Shown here: piece by piece, positions 11,429 to 22,917 of the stretch
Layout: every line of letters begins with the position of its first letter
Position numbering within the stretch: position 1 is the stretch's first letter
NCBI GenBank assembly: GCA_001430745.1
Contig: KQ482042.1
Coordinates: forward strand, 609,362-651,430
DNA: 42,069 nucleotides
Direction of reading: 5' to 3'
DNA from: Auxenochlorella pyrenoidosa
Lineage: Eukaryota > Chlorophyta > Trebouxiophyceae > Chlorellales > Chlorellaceae
Made by a program: the position numbers and the translations under genes
Notes under the pieces: generated by a model
Told to the model about the DNA's origin: nothing
What the model saw: only the letters and a program-made list of their open reading frames with translations
Database searches by the model: none

Positions 11429-11641
11429 CTAGCCGCGCATTGCAAACACCAGCAGCGCAGTGAGCACCGCCTCGACTGCGTCACGTGGCAGCCCCCGCCT
11501 GCGCAGACACAGCGCCAGAGTGCCGCAGCACTGCTTGAGGGCGGCAGGCGCAAACTGGAGTGCCTCCCGTGGCAGGCTGGCAAGCGTGGAGGCGCTGGGC
11601 TGCTCGTCTTGCCCGTCTGCCCAGGCTAGCAGGCGACACAC
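11429..11641 (-). other. Out-of-frame candidate C-terminal segment of the ankyrin gene
   Basis: Overlapping the end of the ankyrin frame, the -1 frame encodes about 70 residues (CRLLAWADGQDEQ..., LPREALQFAPAALKQCCG, ending ALLVFAMRG). It is helical and protein-like. No ATG opens it and no normal-sized intron can join it in phase. It is either the true C-terminus displaced by an indel or assembly error, or a chance frame. Confidence 0.4.
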
Positions 11642-12288
11642 TCATGGAAGACAGCAGCCTGGTCAGGCGTCTGCTGCGCTGCTAGGCAGCCGCGGTGCGC
11701 CAGGTCAAGCGCAGACAGGCCGTGGCGGCTGCGGCGGCCTGGGTCTGCTCCGCGCCACAGCAGCGCAGCGCACAGGGCAGCATTGCCGCTGTCAGCTGCA
11801 TGCATGAGGGCTGTCCAGCCAGAGTCGTTCCAGTCCCCATCCTCTCTGCCATGGATCTGTTGCCTGTGCCGCTCCTCCGGCCAGCCTGCGTCCAGGGCCT
11901 GCGGGGACAGCATCTGGGCGCCGCCGCTGTCGTTCACATCGGCGCCGTGCTCCAGCAGCCAGACCACCGTGGCGGCCTGGCCCGCCTTGGCAGCAGCCAG
12001 GAGAGGCGTCTTGCCGGGGCCGCGGATGTGTCCGAGGTCCCTGCTCCCCAGGCTGCAGCCCATCTCAAGCAGCAGCTGCACGGTGTCGATGTGGCCCTCT
12101 GCGGCGGCCAGGCTGATGAGCGGCACGCCCTGGTAGTTCGTGCGGGTGCCGCGCAGGACAGGGTTCTGCTCCAGCAGCGCCCTCAGGCGCTCGGTCTCGC
12201 CGTTGGTGGTAGCAAGCATGCTATCACCTTCCTGTTTTATGCGGTTGAGTGCATTGATAGCCTCCTGCAGGTGCCGCGCTTTGAGCAT
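11626..12288 (-). CDS. Ankyrin-repeat protein
   Basis: A single intronless frame of 220 aa starting with MLKARHLQEAINAL. Ankyrin repeats are clear: GVPLISLAAAEGHIDTVQLL (residues ~54-74), then KTPLLAAAKAGQAATVVWLL followed by EHGADVN (~93-119), then GWTALMHAADSGNAALCAAL with WRGADP (~155-182), and a partial fourth (GLSALDLAHRG). A non-repeat insert of about 35 residues separates repeats two and three. Ankyrin repeats mediate protein-protein binding; the partner is unknown. The frame could extend upstream to about 12459, but only with a GTG start, so the ATG at 12288 is preferred. The stop at 11626 falls just where another frame, looking like the natural C-terminus, takes over. An uninterrupted 0.66-kb frame is unusual in this intron-dense region. 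Confidence 0.75.
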   Translation of the reverse strand: MLKARHLQEAINALNRIKQEGDSMLATTNGETERLRALLEQNPVLRGTRTNYQGVPLISLAAAEGHIDTVQLLLEMGCSLGSRDLGHIRGPGKTPLLAAAKAGQAATVVWLLEHGADVNDSGGAQMLSPQALDAGWPEERHRQQIHGREDGDWNDSGWTALMHAADSGNAALCAALLWRGADPGRRSRHGLSALDLAHRGCLAAQQTPDQAAVFHECVAC

Positions 12289-12942
12289 CTCTGAACTGCG
12301 GGTCAAGGTGGAGGCGAGCAGAAGCAAGGTTTGTGTGATTGGGCTGCCCCGGCTAGTTGGGGTGTTGGTAGTGTTGCCATGGCGACTGTACAGAGACCTT
12401 GGTGGGGCAGGCAGGAGACAGGTGAGCAAGGTTGGACGACTTGTGGCAGACCTTTGCACTGGGTCCTTAGCAGTGGCCCCACAGCCTCCAGGTGCTATAG
12501 GTGGCCAACAGACCGGTATTTGAAAATTCTACAAACGACTGTTAGATAAAGAGCCCCTGAAAGGGCTGGTGCAGATGCCCAGCGAGGTAGAGGGCTGCGG
12601 CACTGCTGCTTGCTCAGCGCAGCGGCCATGGCGGCAGCAGCCAAGTGGCTCCGATCCAAGGCCTGGACGCCAATCGGCCATCACCCAGGCTTTTGCACCT
12701 CCATTTACTGCCAAGAGCAGAGCAGAAACAGGTCCACGGCGAGCAGAACACACTCGTTTGGCTCTCCTGCAGCACATGCACTCCCCAGATGCGATCTACC
12801 GCGCACTGCCGGCGCTGCTTAGTCGGCTGCAAGCGGTCGGCCGGGTTGTCTCAGGCAAGGCGCGCTGGTGCCGGCACCTTCTAGCAGCTGTACCTTTTTC
12901 TCCTGCGCCCGCTCAAGCGTTCGCCCTGATCGATTTGTGCAG
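12289..12942. other. Spacer between divergent ankyrin and AAA genes; may hide AAA exon 1
   Basis: Contains two ATG-initiated stretches on the plus strand that could be the missing first exon of the AAA gene: one at 12628 (MAAAAKWLRSKAW, mitochondrial-targeting-like) and one at 12779 (MHSPDAIYRALPALLSRL). Neither offers a strong donor in the phase required by the exon starting near 12943. Promoters of both genes should also lie here. Confidence 0.4.
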
Positions 12943-15900
12943 GATGCGCACCTACTGTACGGGCGCCGTTGGCAGTAGCAGTCGAGGCAGCCGCGGGCAC
13001 GCCGGGCGCCGGCGCCAGCGCTGCGGGTTCAGCTGCATCCATATTGGCGGCCACGTCGGCCGCAGCCCTAGCAGCAGCGCTGCTGGGGTCTTCTGCCGCA
13101 CTGTGCGAGGTGAGTGCTCTGTCAACTCGGGCTCAACCATCGTTCTTTGTCACACCATGGGAACGCCTCCCCGGGTGCTTGGTGAATCCTACCAGTCGCA
13201 CCCTGTCCTGCAGGCAGCAGGGGGCAGCGCCGACCCATCTGCCATCCGGGAAGCGGTGACGGACCTGTGGCGGCGGCTGGATGAGCAGCTGCACCGCATC
13301 GAGGCGGCGCTGCCCAGCGGCAAGGCCCTGCAGCAGTGAGCTGCCCGGGGGGCAGGCGCCAGCCAGCAAGCCCCAGCGTGTTCGGGAAGGAGTTTGCTAC
13401 ACACTGGGCATGCACGCAAGACAGCTGGACGCAAGGGACCTGCAGCTTGTTGTATCCCCTGCACACGCAGCCTGTATCCACCAACGTGGCCCGTCACTGC
13501 CTCCTCTCCTCCCCACCCCCCTTGCTGCTTGTACCTGCGTCCCCTTGGCAGCATCCCTGAGCCCGAGGTGGCCGTACATGGGGAGCAGGTGGAGGTGACG
13601 TTTGAGCTGCCCCAGGATCTGGACATACCAGGTGGGGAGGCTGGGGGACGTGGGTGTGCCGCCTGCAGTGCTGTCGCTGGCGCCGTCGCGGAGCAGGTGC
13701 CCACTGCTGCAGGGCTGCGGCACATGGCATGCCGGAGCGCATCACGAGAGTATGCGCAGACCTGAGCGAGAATGGACCTTTTATCTGTTGTTGAAGGCAG
13801 GACTGCCTGGCAGGCGCCAGTGGCTGCCCTTCTGTGACTGTCGACCGCCCTGCCTGGGCCTCCCCGCATGCGCAGGCGCGTTGCGTGCGCTCCGCAGCCA
13901 TCTGCGCAGCCCCTCGTTTGCCAGCCTGGACGACGCAGCCTACGGTGCCTCTGTCAGCGAGAGCAGCAGCAGCGGGGCGGAGGGGCGAGCCACCCAGTTC
14001 GTGCGGCGCTCAAGAGGTTTGTCATGGCCGGCAGAGTGCGGTGCTGGGGCCTGGTCTGCGGGGCTTTGCCGGCATGGTCTGCGCGTCTGCTGGGCGGATC
14101 GGGTGCTGGGACGCAGCAGCCGCGGCTGTGAAACCGATGTCGTGCCCCATGCCACTGCGTGCGTGCGGCAACGCCATCACCTCCCGTGCCTAGCTTGCCT
14201 GGGCAGCCCCCCTCCCCAAGCACCTGTCTGCTTGTGCACGCCCAAGAGCCACAAAGCCTTCCTGCCAGCTGTGCTCACCCCTCCCCAGGCGGCGGCTTGT
14301 CTGTGGAGGTGGTGGAGCCGCATGAGCGCTCCCGCTGCGCGCGGCTCACCTTCAGGGGCCGCGCCAGCGAGGCAGACCTGACGCTCATGGCGGCGGCGCT
14401 GTCGGGCGCGATGCAGCCGCGGCGGCGGGGGCCCGTCGACGTGAGAGTGCGCGCGGGAGGTCCTGTGTCGGGGGAGGGGGGGAGGAGGGCGGGCGAGCGC
14501 GACGCGTGCACGCTCCCGCGCACCAAGGCCTGTGGCTTGGAGAGGTCGCCCTCTCCTCTCCCTCCACGTTCCGCACCTGCACCCCGTCCTGTGGGGCACA
14601 CCAATGGCCGACCCTCCTCCGTGCCCTGTAACCCTCGTCCGAATTTCTTCGATGCAGGACTTTGCCGAGTTGGGCTCGCTGCTGGAGGGCACCCCCTTTG
14701 GGCGGCCCTTTGAGGCAGCCGCCGACCCCTTTTTCGAGCACCTGCGGGAGTTCATGCGCGGCTTTGAGCGCATGGCCCAGGGTGAGTGGAGCTGGCCCTG
14801 CTGTGCCTGGTCCGCTGGTGCATGCAGGTCAGCTGCAGGCAGCGTCGCAGCAGCACGCATGCTGCGCCAGGCTGGGTGACCGCACAGAGGGCTAGGCGGT
14901 NNNNNNNNNNNNNNNNNNNNNNNNNNNNNNNNNNNNNNNNNNNNNNNNNNNNNNNNNNNNNNNNNNNNNNNNNNNNNNNNNNNNNNNNNNNNNNNNNNNN
15001 NNNNNNNNNNNNNNNNNNNNNNNNNNNNNNNNNNNNNNNNNNNNNNNNNNNNNNNNNNNNNNNNNNNNNNNNNNNNNNNNNNNNNNNNNNNNNNNNNNNN
15101 NNNNNNNNNNNNNNNNNNNNNNNNNNNNNNNNNNNNNNNNNNNNNNNNNNNNNNNNNNNNNNNNNNNNNNNNNNNNNNNNNNNNNNNNNNNNNNNNNNNN
15201 NNNNNNNNNNNNNNNNNNNNNNNNNNNNNNNNNNNNNNNNNNNNNNNNNNNNNNNNNNNNNNNNNNNNNNNNNNNNNNNNNNNNNNNNNNNNNNNNNNNN
15301 NNNNNNNNNNNNNNNNNNNNNNNNNNNNNNNNNNNNNNNNNNNNNNNNNNNNNNNNNNNNNNNNNNNNNNNNNNNNNNNNNNNNNNNNNNNNNNNNNNNN
15401 NNNNNNNNNNNNNNNNNNNNNNNNNNNNNNNNNNNNNNNNNNNNNNNNNNNNNNNNNNNNNNNNNNNNNNNNNNNNNNNNNNNNNNNNNNNNNNNNNNNN
15501 NNNNNNNNNNNNNNNNNNNNNNNNNNNNNNNNNNNNNNNNNNNNNNNNNNNNNNNNNNNNNNNNNNNNNNNNNNNNNNNNNNNNNNNNNNNNNNNNNNNN
15601 NNNNNNNNNNNNNNNCTCGCTGTTTCTGCATGTTAGCGCCCTTGTGCTCTCAGGGCAGATTCCGCGTGCGTGCGTGCGTCTCGCCTGCGCTGTCCTAAAG
15701 TCGGTGCTCGCTCACTGCCGTTCCCCGCCCCCCGCAGGTGAGGGCTGGCTCGGCGGCGAGGAGGAGGAGGGGGCCTGGGGTGGGGAGCGCGACACCGACC
15801 CAACCCCTCTCCGCCGCGGCAAGCAGTTTGACGACTGGGCCGGCGGCCTCGGCGGGGGAGGCAGCTGGCCGGGGCGGCTGGAGGGCGGCGGCGGTGCTGG

Positions 15901-18785
15901 TGCGCGTGCCGGCGCACGTGCAGAAGCTCAGGCGGGGCAGGGGCCGAGCCAAGAGGAGCTGGAGGCGGCGCGCAAGCAGCGGCAGGTGGAGGCGGCTGCG
16001 CGGAAGCTGGAGAAGCTGGGGGCGCAGGTGCGCTGGGCGCACCGGCACGCTCAGGGGTGCTTAGCCTCAGTAAAGTCCTGCCCTTTTTGCGTGCGTCCCG
16101 CCCTGTGCGCCGGTATTGGACGCCTCTCATTCTGTCTTGCATCAGGAGCGACCCCGCCCCGCCCTCCCTTTCCCCGCAGGTTTTTTTGCACGGCAAGCAG
16201 GACGGCGCGGTCGACTGGGGCGTCCTGGCTGGGTATGAGGAGCAGAAGCAGCAGATCGAGGACAGCCTGCTGCTGGCGCTGCTGCATCCGGGTCAGTGGC
16301 ACAGCTGGTCAGCCGCGTGTGCAGGGAAGGGGGCTCGGGCGGGCAGGGTGCGTCCCTGGTTCATGGTGCCGCTTGGATCTGATGGGGCCGACAGGGCCGC
16401 CACTCCCACGCCATGCACTTGCCAAAGCCTCGGCATGTCATCTGGCCTCGGTGCACACCCGCGACTCTCCCTCGGGGCCCCTCCCGCCGCTTGCAGAGGT
16501 GTACAATGAGATTGCAAAGGGCACCCGCCGCCAGTTTGCCTCCAACCGCCCGCGCGCAGTGCTTTTCGAGGGGTCAGTATCCCGTTGCCAGGCCGCGCTG
16601 CCGCTGCAGGATGCGCTGCTGCCTCAGGCAGGCAGAAGCACCCCTGCACACCTGGTCATGAGTACTCGTAGCTGCTCGTGCCCCTGGCTGCCCTTGTGCC
16701 CCCGGCGCGGTGGCGGGCGGCCTGGCTGGCGCCATCACCACGCCCTTTGACGTGCTCAAGACGCGCGCGCAGCTGGCCACCGACCGGGCGCACCCGCTGC
16801 TGGCGGCTCCTGCAGCCCTCACCCTGCTCATCCTTGCCAGCTGCCCTCCCTCCCTGCTCTGAAGGCCGCCTGGCACCGGCAAGACCACGTCCGCCCGCAT
16901 CATCGCCAGCCAGGTGACCCGCAGGCCCGCACCCTGCGCACACGCACCCATCCAGCCACGTGTTCGGCCACCGGGGATGGCTGGCACGCCCGCCGGTGCT
17001 GTGGCGTGCCTTCTGCGGCGCGCTGGTTGCCACAACCCTGACATGCCCCCTGTGGGAGTGGCCAACCAGTCTTCCTGGCGTGCCACGCCCCGCAGGCGGC
17101 GGTGCCGCTGGTCTACATCCCGCTGGAAGCGGTGGTCAGCAAGTGGTACGGGGAGAGCGAGAAGATGCTGGCGGGTGAGCATATGTGTCGCACAGAAGGC
17201 TGGGTATGCGTCACGCAGAAGGTTGCCGTGTCGGGGATGGATCAACTGCTGCATGCAGGGCGCCGGCAGAGGCACTGCCGTGCGCCGCACGGGCTGCAGG
17301 TGCACGGCGGGGGGGAGCTGCAGCACCCCGGCTGTCGGCGCGCTGTGCTGATGGACACGGGCTCCTCCCTGCCTTTGAGCCCTCACTGGCCCTGAGTTTC
17401 ATTGACCGACCGCCTGCGTGCCACCTGCAGACATGCTCAGCAGCGCGGGCAGCTTCCCGGATGGCTGCATCATCTTCATCGATGAGCTGGATGCGCTGGC
17501 CACCTCACGCTCCAGTGGTGCGCTCACGGCATGCCCTCACCCCCCGGGGCAGCACACCGCCCTCCAGTCTGGCCCCGCCCTCGCCTGCGCTGCGTTCAGC
17601 TATTGCCTGGTAAAGCACGCAAGCCCTCAGATCGGCATTTTTTTCAGCCAAGCCTGCTGCCCCGGCCCGCTGCAGAGATGCACGAGGCGACGCGGCGCGT
17701 GCTGGGCGTGCTGCTGCGACACCTGGATGGCTTCGACTCCACCCACAAGCGCACCGTGGTCATCGGCGCCACCAACCGCAAGCAGGTGGGCCCCAGGGCG
17801 GGGGGGGGGGGGGGGGGGGGCTACGCTGCATGCGCTGCGGTGCCAAGCCTGCGCCCCTGGCAGCGCCCGCAACCCGCACAGCCCGCACCCCCGGCTGCCG
17901 TGTCGACCCACGGCTGGCCCCCGTCCCCACCTCACCTGCCTGCCTGCCTGCCTGCCCGCAGGACCTGGACCCCGCCCTCATCTCTCGGTTCTCCACCAGC
18001 ATCAACTTTGGGCTGCCCTCCGAGTCCTGCCGGTGGGTGGGCGGCCCCCTGCTGCACCACCCCCCGAACCTGCTGTGGAAAGAGGTCCTGCACCAGGGCT
18101 CGCCATGCCTCCCGTGCTGGCCCTCCCGCACCAGGGACACGGCAGCCGTGCCATGCCAGCCTGCACTGCCCGCGCCGGTGAACCCCTGCAATGGTGGCCC
18201 CGGCGCTCGTAATGAGGGAGTTGACATGCAGAGGGGCGCCCGCCCTCCAGACACCTTGCTTGACCATCTTGCCGCTGCCCCCCTACCCGTCCCGCCCCTG
18301 CCTGCAGCGCCGACATCCTGCGGCAGTACGCCCGGCACCTCCAGGACGCCGAGCTGCTGGCGGTGGCTGCCGCAACGCCGGGCATGGCGGGGCGGGACCT
18401 AAAGGATGTGTGCGAGCAGGCCGAGCGTCGCTGGGCTTCCAAGGCGAGTGCAACACAACCCACACTCGCAGAGGGTGCACACCGCACCACATGTCCCCTC
18501 AAATGCACCGTCTGCTGCTGCCCGCTTGCAAGCTCAGAAGCGGAGCCTGCTGTGCCATGGGGGTGGATGCACGCTGTGTGTGTAAGCAGCCGCCGCTCGC
18601 CAGCCTGTGCGACCACCCACGCTGCACCGCACCGCTCCCCTGCCCCTCCTCAGATCATTCGCGGCCAGGCACCCAAGGGCCAGCTGCCGCCTGCGAGCGA
18701 GTATCTTGATGCGGCGCGGCAGCGGCTGCGCGAGATGGCGGGGCTGCCAGGCGACGGCCTGCACCCTGGGCTGCAGTCGACCTGA
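12943..18785 (+). CDS. Organellar-type AAA+ ATPase (single AAA domain), 5' exon unresolved, gap inside
   Basis: Exons: ~12943-13109, 13214-13335, 13553-13631, 13876-14026, 14289-14440, 14658-14781, [gap], 15738-16027, 16180-16291, 16497-16572, 16865-16913, 17096-17174, 17431-17517, 17676-17785, 17962-18032, 18308-18443, 18654-18785. All visible joins keep frame. The N-terminal region has an Ala-rich hydrophobic stretch, then coiled-coil-like and acidic Gly-rich segments. The AAA module has Walker A GPPGTGKTTSA (split by an intron), pore-loop-like SKWYGES, Walker B CIIFIDELDAL, sensor 1 GATNRK, and arginine finger region DLDPALISRF, followed by a helical lid (MAGRDLKDVCEQAERRWASK). Such ATPases use ATP hydrolysis to remodel or extract proteins. 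The family resembles plant single-AAA proteins predicted for mitochondria or plastids. The intron ending at AAG/GCGAGT (18444) is GC-AG. Substrate and exact organelle are unknown. Confidence 0.85.
14901..15615. other. Assembly gap (run of N)
   Basis: A run of 715 undetermined bases within the AAA ATPase gene. The exon before it (ends 14781) leaves one base of a codon, and the exon after it (starts 15738) can complete it, so the gap may lie within one intron; extra exons inside cannot be excluded. Confidence 0.98.
16662..16861 (+). pseudogene. Orphan mitochondrial-carrier (SLC25) fragment in an AAA gene intron
   Basis: Within the intron 16573-16864 an open frame (16662 to a TGA at 16859-16861) reads GAVAGGLAGAITTPFDVLKT then RAQLATDR at 16704-16787. 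This is the classic mitochondrial-carrier helix end with the signature Px(D/E)xx(K/R)x(R/K), here PFDVLKTR, preceded by the Gly-rich helix. It most resembles the S-adenosylmethionine-carrier type (AGG..A..TTP.D..KTR). Carriers have three such repeats over ~300 aa; only one partial repeat is present, with no start codon, no acceptor just before it and no other carrier exons nearby. It is therefore read as a relic or misassembled piece rather than a working gene. Confidence 0.6.
17800..17820. repeat. Poly-G tract (21 G) in an AAA gene intron
   Basis: An uninterrupted run of 21 G just after the donor at 17786. It could form a G-quadruplex in the pre-mRNA, and its length is prone to sequencing error. 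Confidence 0.9.
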
Positions 18786-19466
18786 GCGCGGAGCTGGGAG
18801 GGCCAGTGCGCAGGCAGGACTCGCGGCTGCGACGCTTCAGTGTGCTTCCAGTGTTAGCCCTTGCGGGGGGGGGGCTCCAAGAGCAGCCCTGCCCCGCTGC
18901 GCCTGCCTGCTCGCTGCCTCTGTCCCGTTTTACACATTACAAGTGAAAAAGGCTGTGGAAGAGGTCTTCCAGGCGCGAGAAGCCCAGCAACCCGACCCAT
19001 GCTTGTGCAGTATAGCCATGTAGGCGCTGCCAGTCTTGTCCCTTGGGCAGGTTTGCCAGGCAGCAAGCAGGCACAGACATGCTGCCTGGGACTCCATCGC
19101 CCAAAACCGCCAGCAGATGTAAGTTGCCATTGCGCTTGAGCAACTCATGAATAAAGAGCGGGGTCGCTAGCACTGCCGCCTACTGGGGCGGGGCGACGGC
19201 TGTAGAGCCGTAGCCCGCAGTCGGCCGTGCACAGCGGTAATTGAGCAGTTCTTTTCCTGCAATGACAGCACATGCGGTCAACCACCCCTTGGTCGGTGGT
19301 TGGTTGGCCCCTTGGGCTTGCGGTTGGCCGTGAGGTGCGCCATGCTGCGACCCACGTTCGTCTCCTGCGTCCCGGCAGGGCCCTGACGTCCAGTCTAGCC
19401 TTCTTAAGTAAGACCCACATCACGCCTTGACTCCGCAGTAGCCCAGCCGGCTCTCCGGGAGCAGCC
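18786..19466. other. Spacer between AAA and GATA genes
   Basis: This 681-bp stretch holds the AAA 3' UTR, with a TGTAA at 19118-19122, and the GATA gene promoter and leader. No supportable coding frame was found. Confidence 0.5.
19118..19122 (+). terminator. Candidate poly(A) signal TGTAA of the AAA gene
   Basis: TGTAA lies 333 nt after the AAA ATPase stop, in the right orientation for the chlorophyte poly(A) signal. Confidence 0.4.
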
Positions 19467-22325
19467 ATGGCGGGGGGCGAGAGCCTGCTCATCCGGGCGG
19501 GCAGTTGGCAGGTGAAATGCCGTTTGGCAGTAATCTGCAGCACTTACAGCGCCTGGCGAGGCCTTCAAGTGCCCGCCGGAGCTCCCACCCGACCCACAAC
19601 TACCTGCTGCAGGCACAGGGCGGCCCACAGCTGCTGAAGACCACCAGTGACCTGCTGCTGCAGGCGCAAGCGTTTCAGCAGGTGCGAGGCCGCAACGCGT
19701 GCGCTGGGGTCCTGGCGCATGCGCCCCATGTGCCCCGCCCTGGGCAGGCCTTCGCAACCGCGCTCTGCCCCAATTGGCCTCCCCTGCAGCCCAAGGGAGT
19801 GACCAGACTGCTGGACGAAGAGGGCAAGACCAACTCCGTCGACAGCAGCAGCACCGCTGCGGGCCAGTCAGGCGCAGCCCACACGCTGCTGCACGACTCG
19901 GCCACCGCCTCGCTGCTCCCACCGCTGAGGCAGATCAGCCTCGACGTGATCGCGGCCACCGAGCTGAACCGCGGCAAGGGGCTGGGAGGGCAGGAGCGGG
20001 AGCGGGGCGCGCAGAACATCTTCCAGGACGTGTTCAACGAGGTGCGCTGCTGGCCCCTCTACTGGCCTCCCCCTGAGCCTGGACTCATAAGCGAGGGCAC
20101 AGCCAGCAGCAGCAGGCAGATAGAGTATGCGCCGGTGGGTGGGCATTGAGTGAGGCAGCGCTTGTTGCTCCGCCCCTCGCGCTGCGGCGCCCAGAACTTC
20201 CCACCGCACCGTCTGCCTGCCTTCTTGCTCCCACTCTTCCTCCTGCAGCTGGCAGGCAAGGATGAGCTGGCGCCGCTGCAGGCCGGGCAGCTCTACACCC
20301 TGCCCTCGATGCAGTTCCTGGAGAGCATGCTGTCCGATTTTGATGCGGCGAAACACAGCGGCGGCGCAGGCAGCGGCATGGGGGGCCCCCTGGAGTTGCC
20401 GGGGGATGCCTTTGACCTGCCAGACTACCAGCCAGCAGTGCCGCAGGTCGGGCAGCACCCAGGCGCGCTGCGGCCCACGCCCTTTGAGCAGCAGCAGATG
20501 CAGCAGCAGCCGCACCTGCTGCACCCACAGGCAGCGGCTGTGGGGCCGTACGGCGGCAGCGGCCTGGGACACGCCCCAGGGCCCGGCGCCTATGGGTTTA
20601 TCCCCACCGGCGGCAGCGCCCCCGCACAGCTGGGACCCATGCATGGCAGCGGCAGCGGCAGCCTGACGCTGCAGGCCAGCATGCGGGCGCACAGCGCGTA
20701 TGTGGGCTCCCACCCCGGGATGGTGGCGAGCGGCCCGGGCGCCGCCCACATGCACATCGCGCACCCCCACTCGCATGGAGCTCTGCTGGCAGACCAGGAG
20801 GCCACGCAGCGGCACATTGCCATGCTGCAGCAGCAGCAACAGCAGCAGGCAGCTGCGATGGCAGCGGCGCGGCCGCCCCCGGGGCATGCGGCGCCGGGTG
20901 TCCGCCAGCCAGCGGTGCCGCAGCCAGCGCAGCCGCGGGCCACCCCCCGCCGAACATCCCAGGTGGGCGCTTGCGCGCGCCGCATGCCAGCTGGCATTCC
21001 CCACCTGCTGTGCCTACCTGGGCCTCGATCCCTTCAGGCTGCCTGCCCAGGCGCCGCCTGATTGTTCCCCATCACCTCGTGCTGCAGGCATATGCGGACT
21101 TTGAATACGAGGAGGCAGAAGTGTCGCTGCAGACGAGCAAAAGCGGGCGCGTGCGCAAGGTGGGCCGACGCTGGGGGGAGGGACTGTAAGCTGGCAGCCG
21201 CTGCGGGAGGGGCGGGCACGGCACAGGGAAGCTCTGCAACGAGCCGATGCGGCGCTTGCAGGCATGCGCCGCCTTGCCCACCGGCTGGCCCTTGCCCGCG
21301 GTCCCGGGTGCGCAGGTGGCATCCTTTACGGGCGTGAAGCGCAAGCTGGACGTGGCCCATGCCAGGCAAGCCCGCCCTGTCAGCGTGTTCTGCCGGTGCC
21401 CTCTGTTCCTGCTGTCCACCGCAGCCAGCAGAAGCTTGCGCGCTTTGCCAGGCACTTTGTGCTGCCGCTGAGTATCGGCTCCAACTGCTTGCCCAGTCGA
21501 GCGCATGTCTTCCTGCTACCCTTTGACCCTCCTGGACTGCAGTGAGTCCCGGGACTCGCGCGGCAGCGTCGGCCCCGACCCCTCTGCTGGCGAGGTCGGC
21601 AGCAAAGGCAGCAAGGGGCGCAAGTCTGCTGGAGGCGCCAAGAGTGAGTGGGCACGAGCCTGGTGACTGTTGCGAGCCTAGCAGGCGCCCTGGCCCACCT
21701 CCTCTTTGAACAAACCTGCCAGCCCCAGGTTCTGCCATGACGCATCCCTTGCATGCCATGCCAATCCCCCGCTGGGTGCGCACCAGGCCTGCCGACACCC
21801 TCCTCCCGTGTCCCCGGCCGTACTGCAGACCGCAAGGGCCGGCGCACCGTGTGCCTCAACTGCGGCTGCCACCAGACGCCGCAGTGGCGGTGCGGCCCGT
21901 TGGGCCCCCGCACGCTCTGCAACGCCTGCGGCGTGCGATACAAGAAGGACCTGCCGCTCAACTGCTGGCCCATCCGTGACGGCATGGTCCTGCCGCCGGT
22001 GAGGCTCCCGACCGCCTCTTGCCTGCCTGCCTGGCCGGGCATGCGCTTGCGCTCTGCTCCCGCGCTGATGACGAATGCCTGTCGGCGCATGCCCGCACTC
22101 AACCGCATCACCTGCTTGCTCCTTGCGCATGAGGTACGCCGATTGCCTGCAGCCTGCTTGGCAGCCTACTGGCAGGGATGGCCGCCGGCTGCTTGCCACA
22201 CGATGCATGTGCGCCTCACACGCATGCTCTGCTCGCGACCCCTGCAGGGTGCCGTGCTGCCGGCAGGCTTTGTGGTGCCCCCCGGCATCACCATCCACAC
22301 CCAGCCTGCTGACTGGGTTGACTGA
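19467..22325 (+). CDS. GATA-type zinc-finger transcription factor
   Basis: Ten exons: 19467-19511, 19550-19681, 19790-20041, 20249-20962, 21088-21159, 21316-21365, 21425-21451, 21543-21643, 21829-21998, 22248-22325; 1641 nt, 546 aa, fully in phase. The zinc finger lies near residues 473-497 (CLNC, then an 18-residue loop containing TPQWRCGPLGPRTL, then CNAC), i.e. the plant CX2CX18CX2C class, followed by GVRYKKDLP. The central part (~150-380) is rich in Gln, His, Gly and Ala with a Gln run and resembles an activation or scaffold region. Basic stretches before the finger (GVKRKLD, KGSKGRK) may be nuclear localisation signals. GATA factors bind (A/T)GATA(A/G) and in plants often act in light, nitrogen and chloroplast control; targets here are unknown. 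The first exon is only 15 codons. Two small internal junctions rely on GC donors at 21366 and 21452; the second is weak. Confidence 0.85.
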
Positions 22326-22900
22326 TGGCGCCTTGCACAGCCGGACAGGCGCGCAGGGCAGGCAGCGATGGCGCTGCATGCCCCGGTGGCGAGTATGTGG
22401 AGCGCCCCGGGATGCACGCCACCTGCACAGCGCCGCCCACGCGGGCACCTGGCATCCATCCAGTCGCGACTCTAACAAATGGGCGCCCCGTTTTCACCGT
22501 TTGCACAGTCAGCACACCCACATGTGCCACGACCTGCACCGCTGCCTTCCCTGCTGGTTGCTCCCCCGCTCGTCCACAGCTCTGCCTGTGCCCAACGCTG
22601 CCCCTTTTTCCCTGGTTGCGAACGAGCCCGGAATGGCAGGGAAAATCTAAGGGAGTGCACAGCAGCCCTATCGCCCTACCGGCCTATCGGCCTAGCCAGC
22701 CGGCTGTGCAGCTGCTGACAGCCATGCATCGCACCCCCTCGACTATGTGTTTTCTACCTCTGCCAACTGTTTCCATGCTGTGTCTCAACACCTGGAACCT
22801 GTCTCGTGCTCCATTGCGCTCCTTTTGTGCTGCTCTCTCCTTGCCCAGGCACAGGCGCCCACCCACCAACCAACATCCAGCCGCTCTGTGACATGGGCCT

Positions 22901-22917
22901 CCCCCCCCCCCCCCCCC
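22901..22917. repeat. Poly-C tract (17 C)
   Basis: A homopolymer within the presumed 3' UTR of the GATA gene. Confidence 0.9.

Noticed and set aside
14177..16750. Long frames running through the N gap
   Set aside because: Their length is produced by undetermined bases; flanking parts are shadows of the AAA gene.
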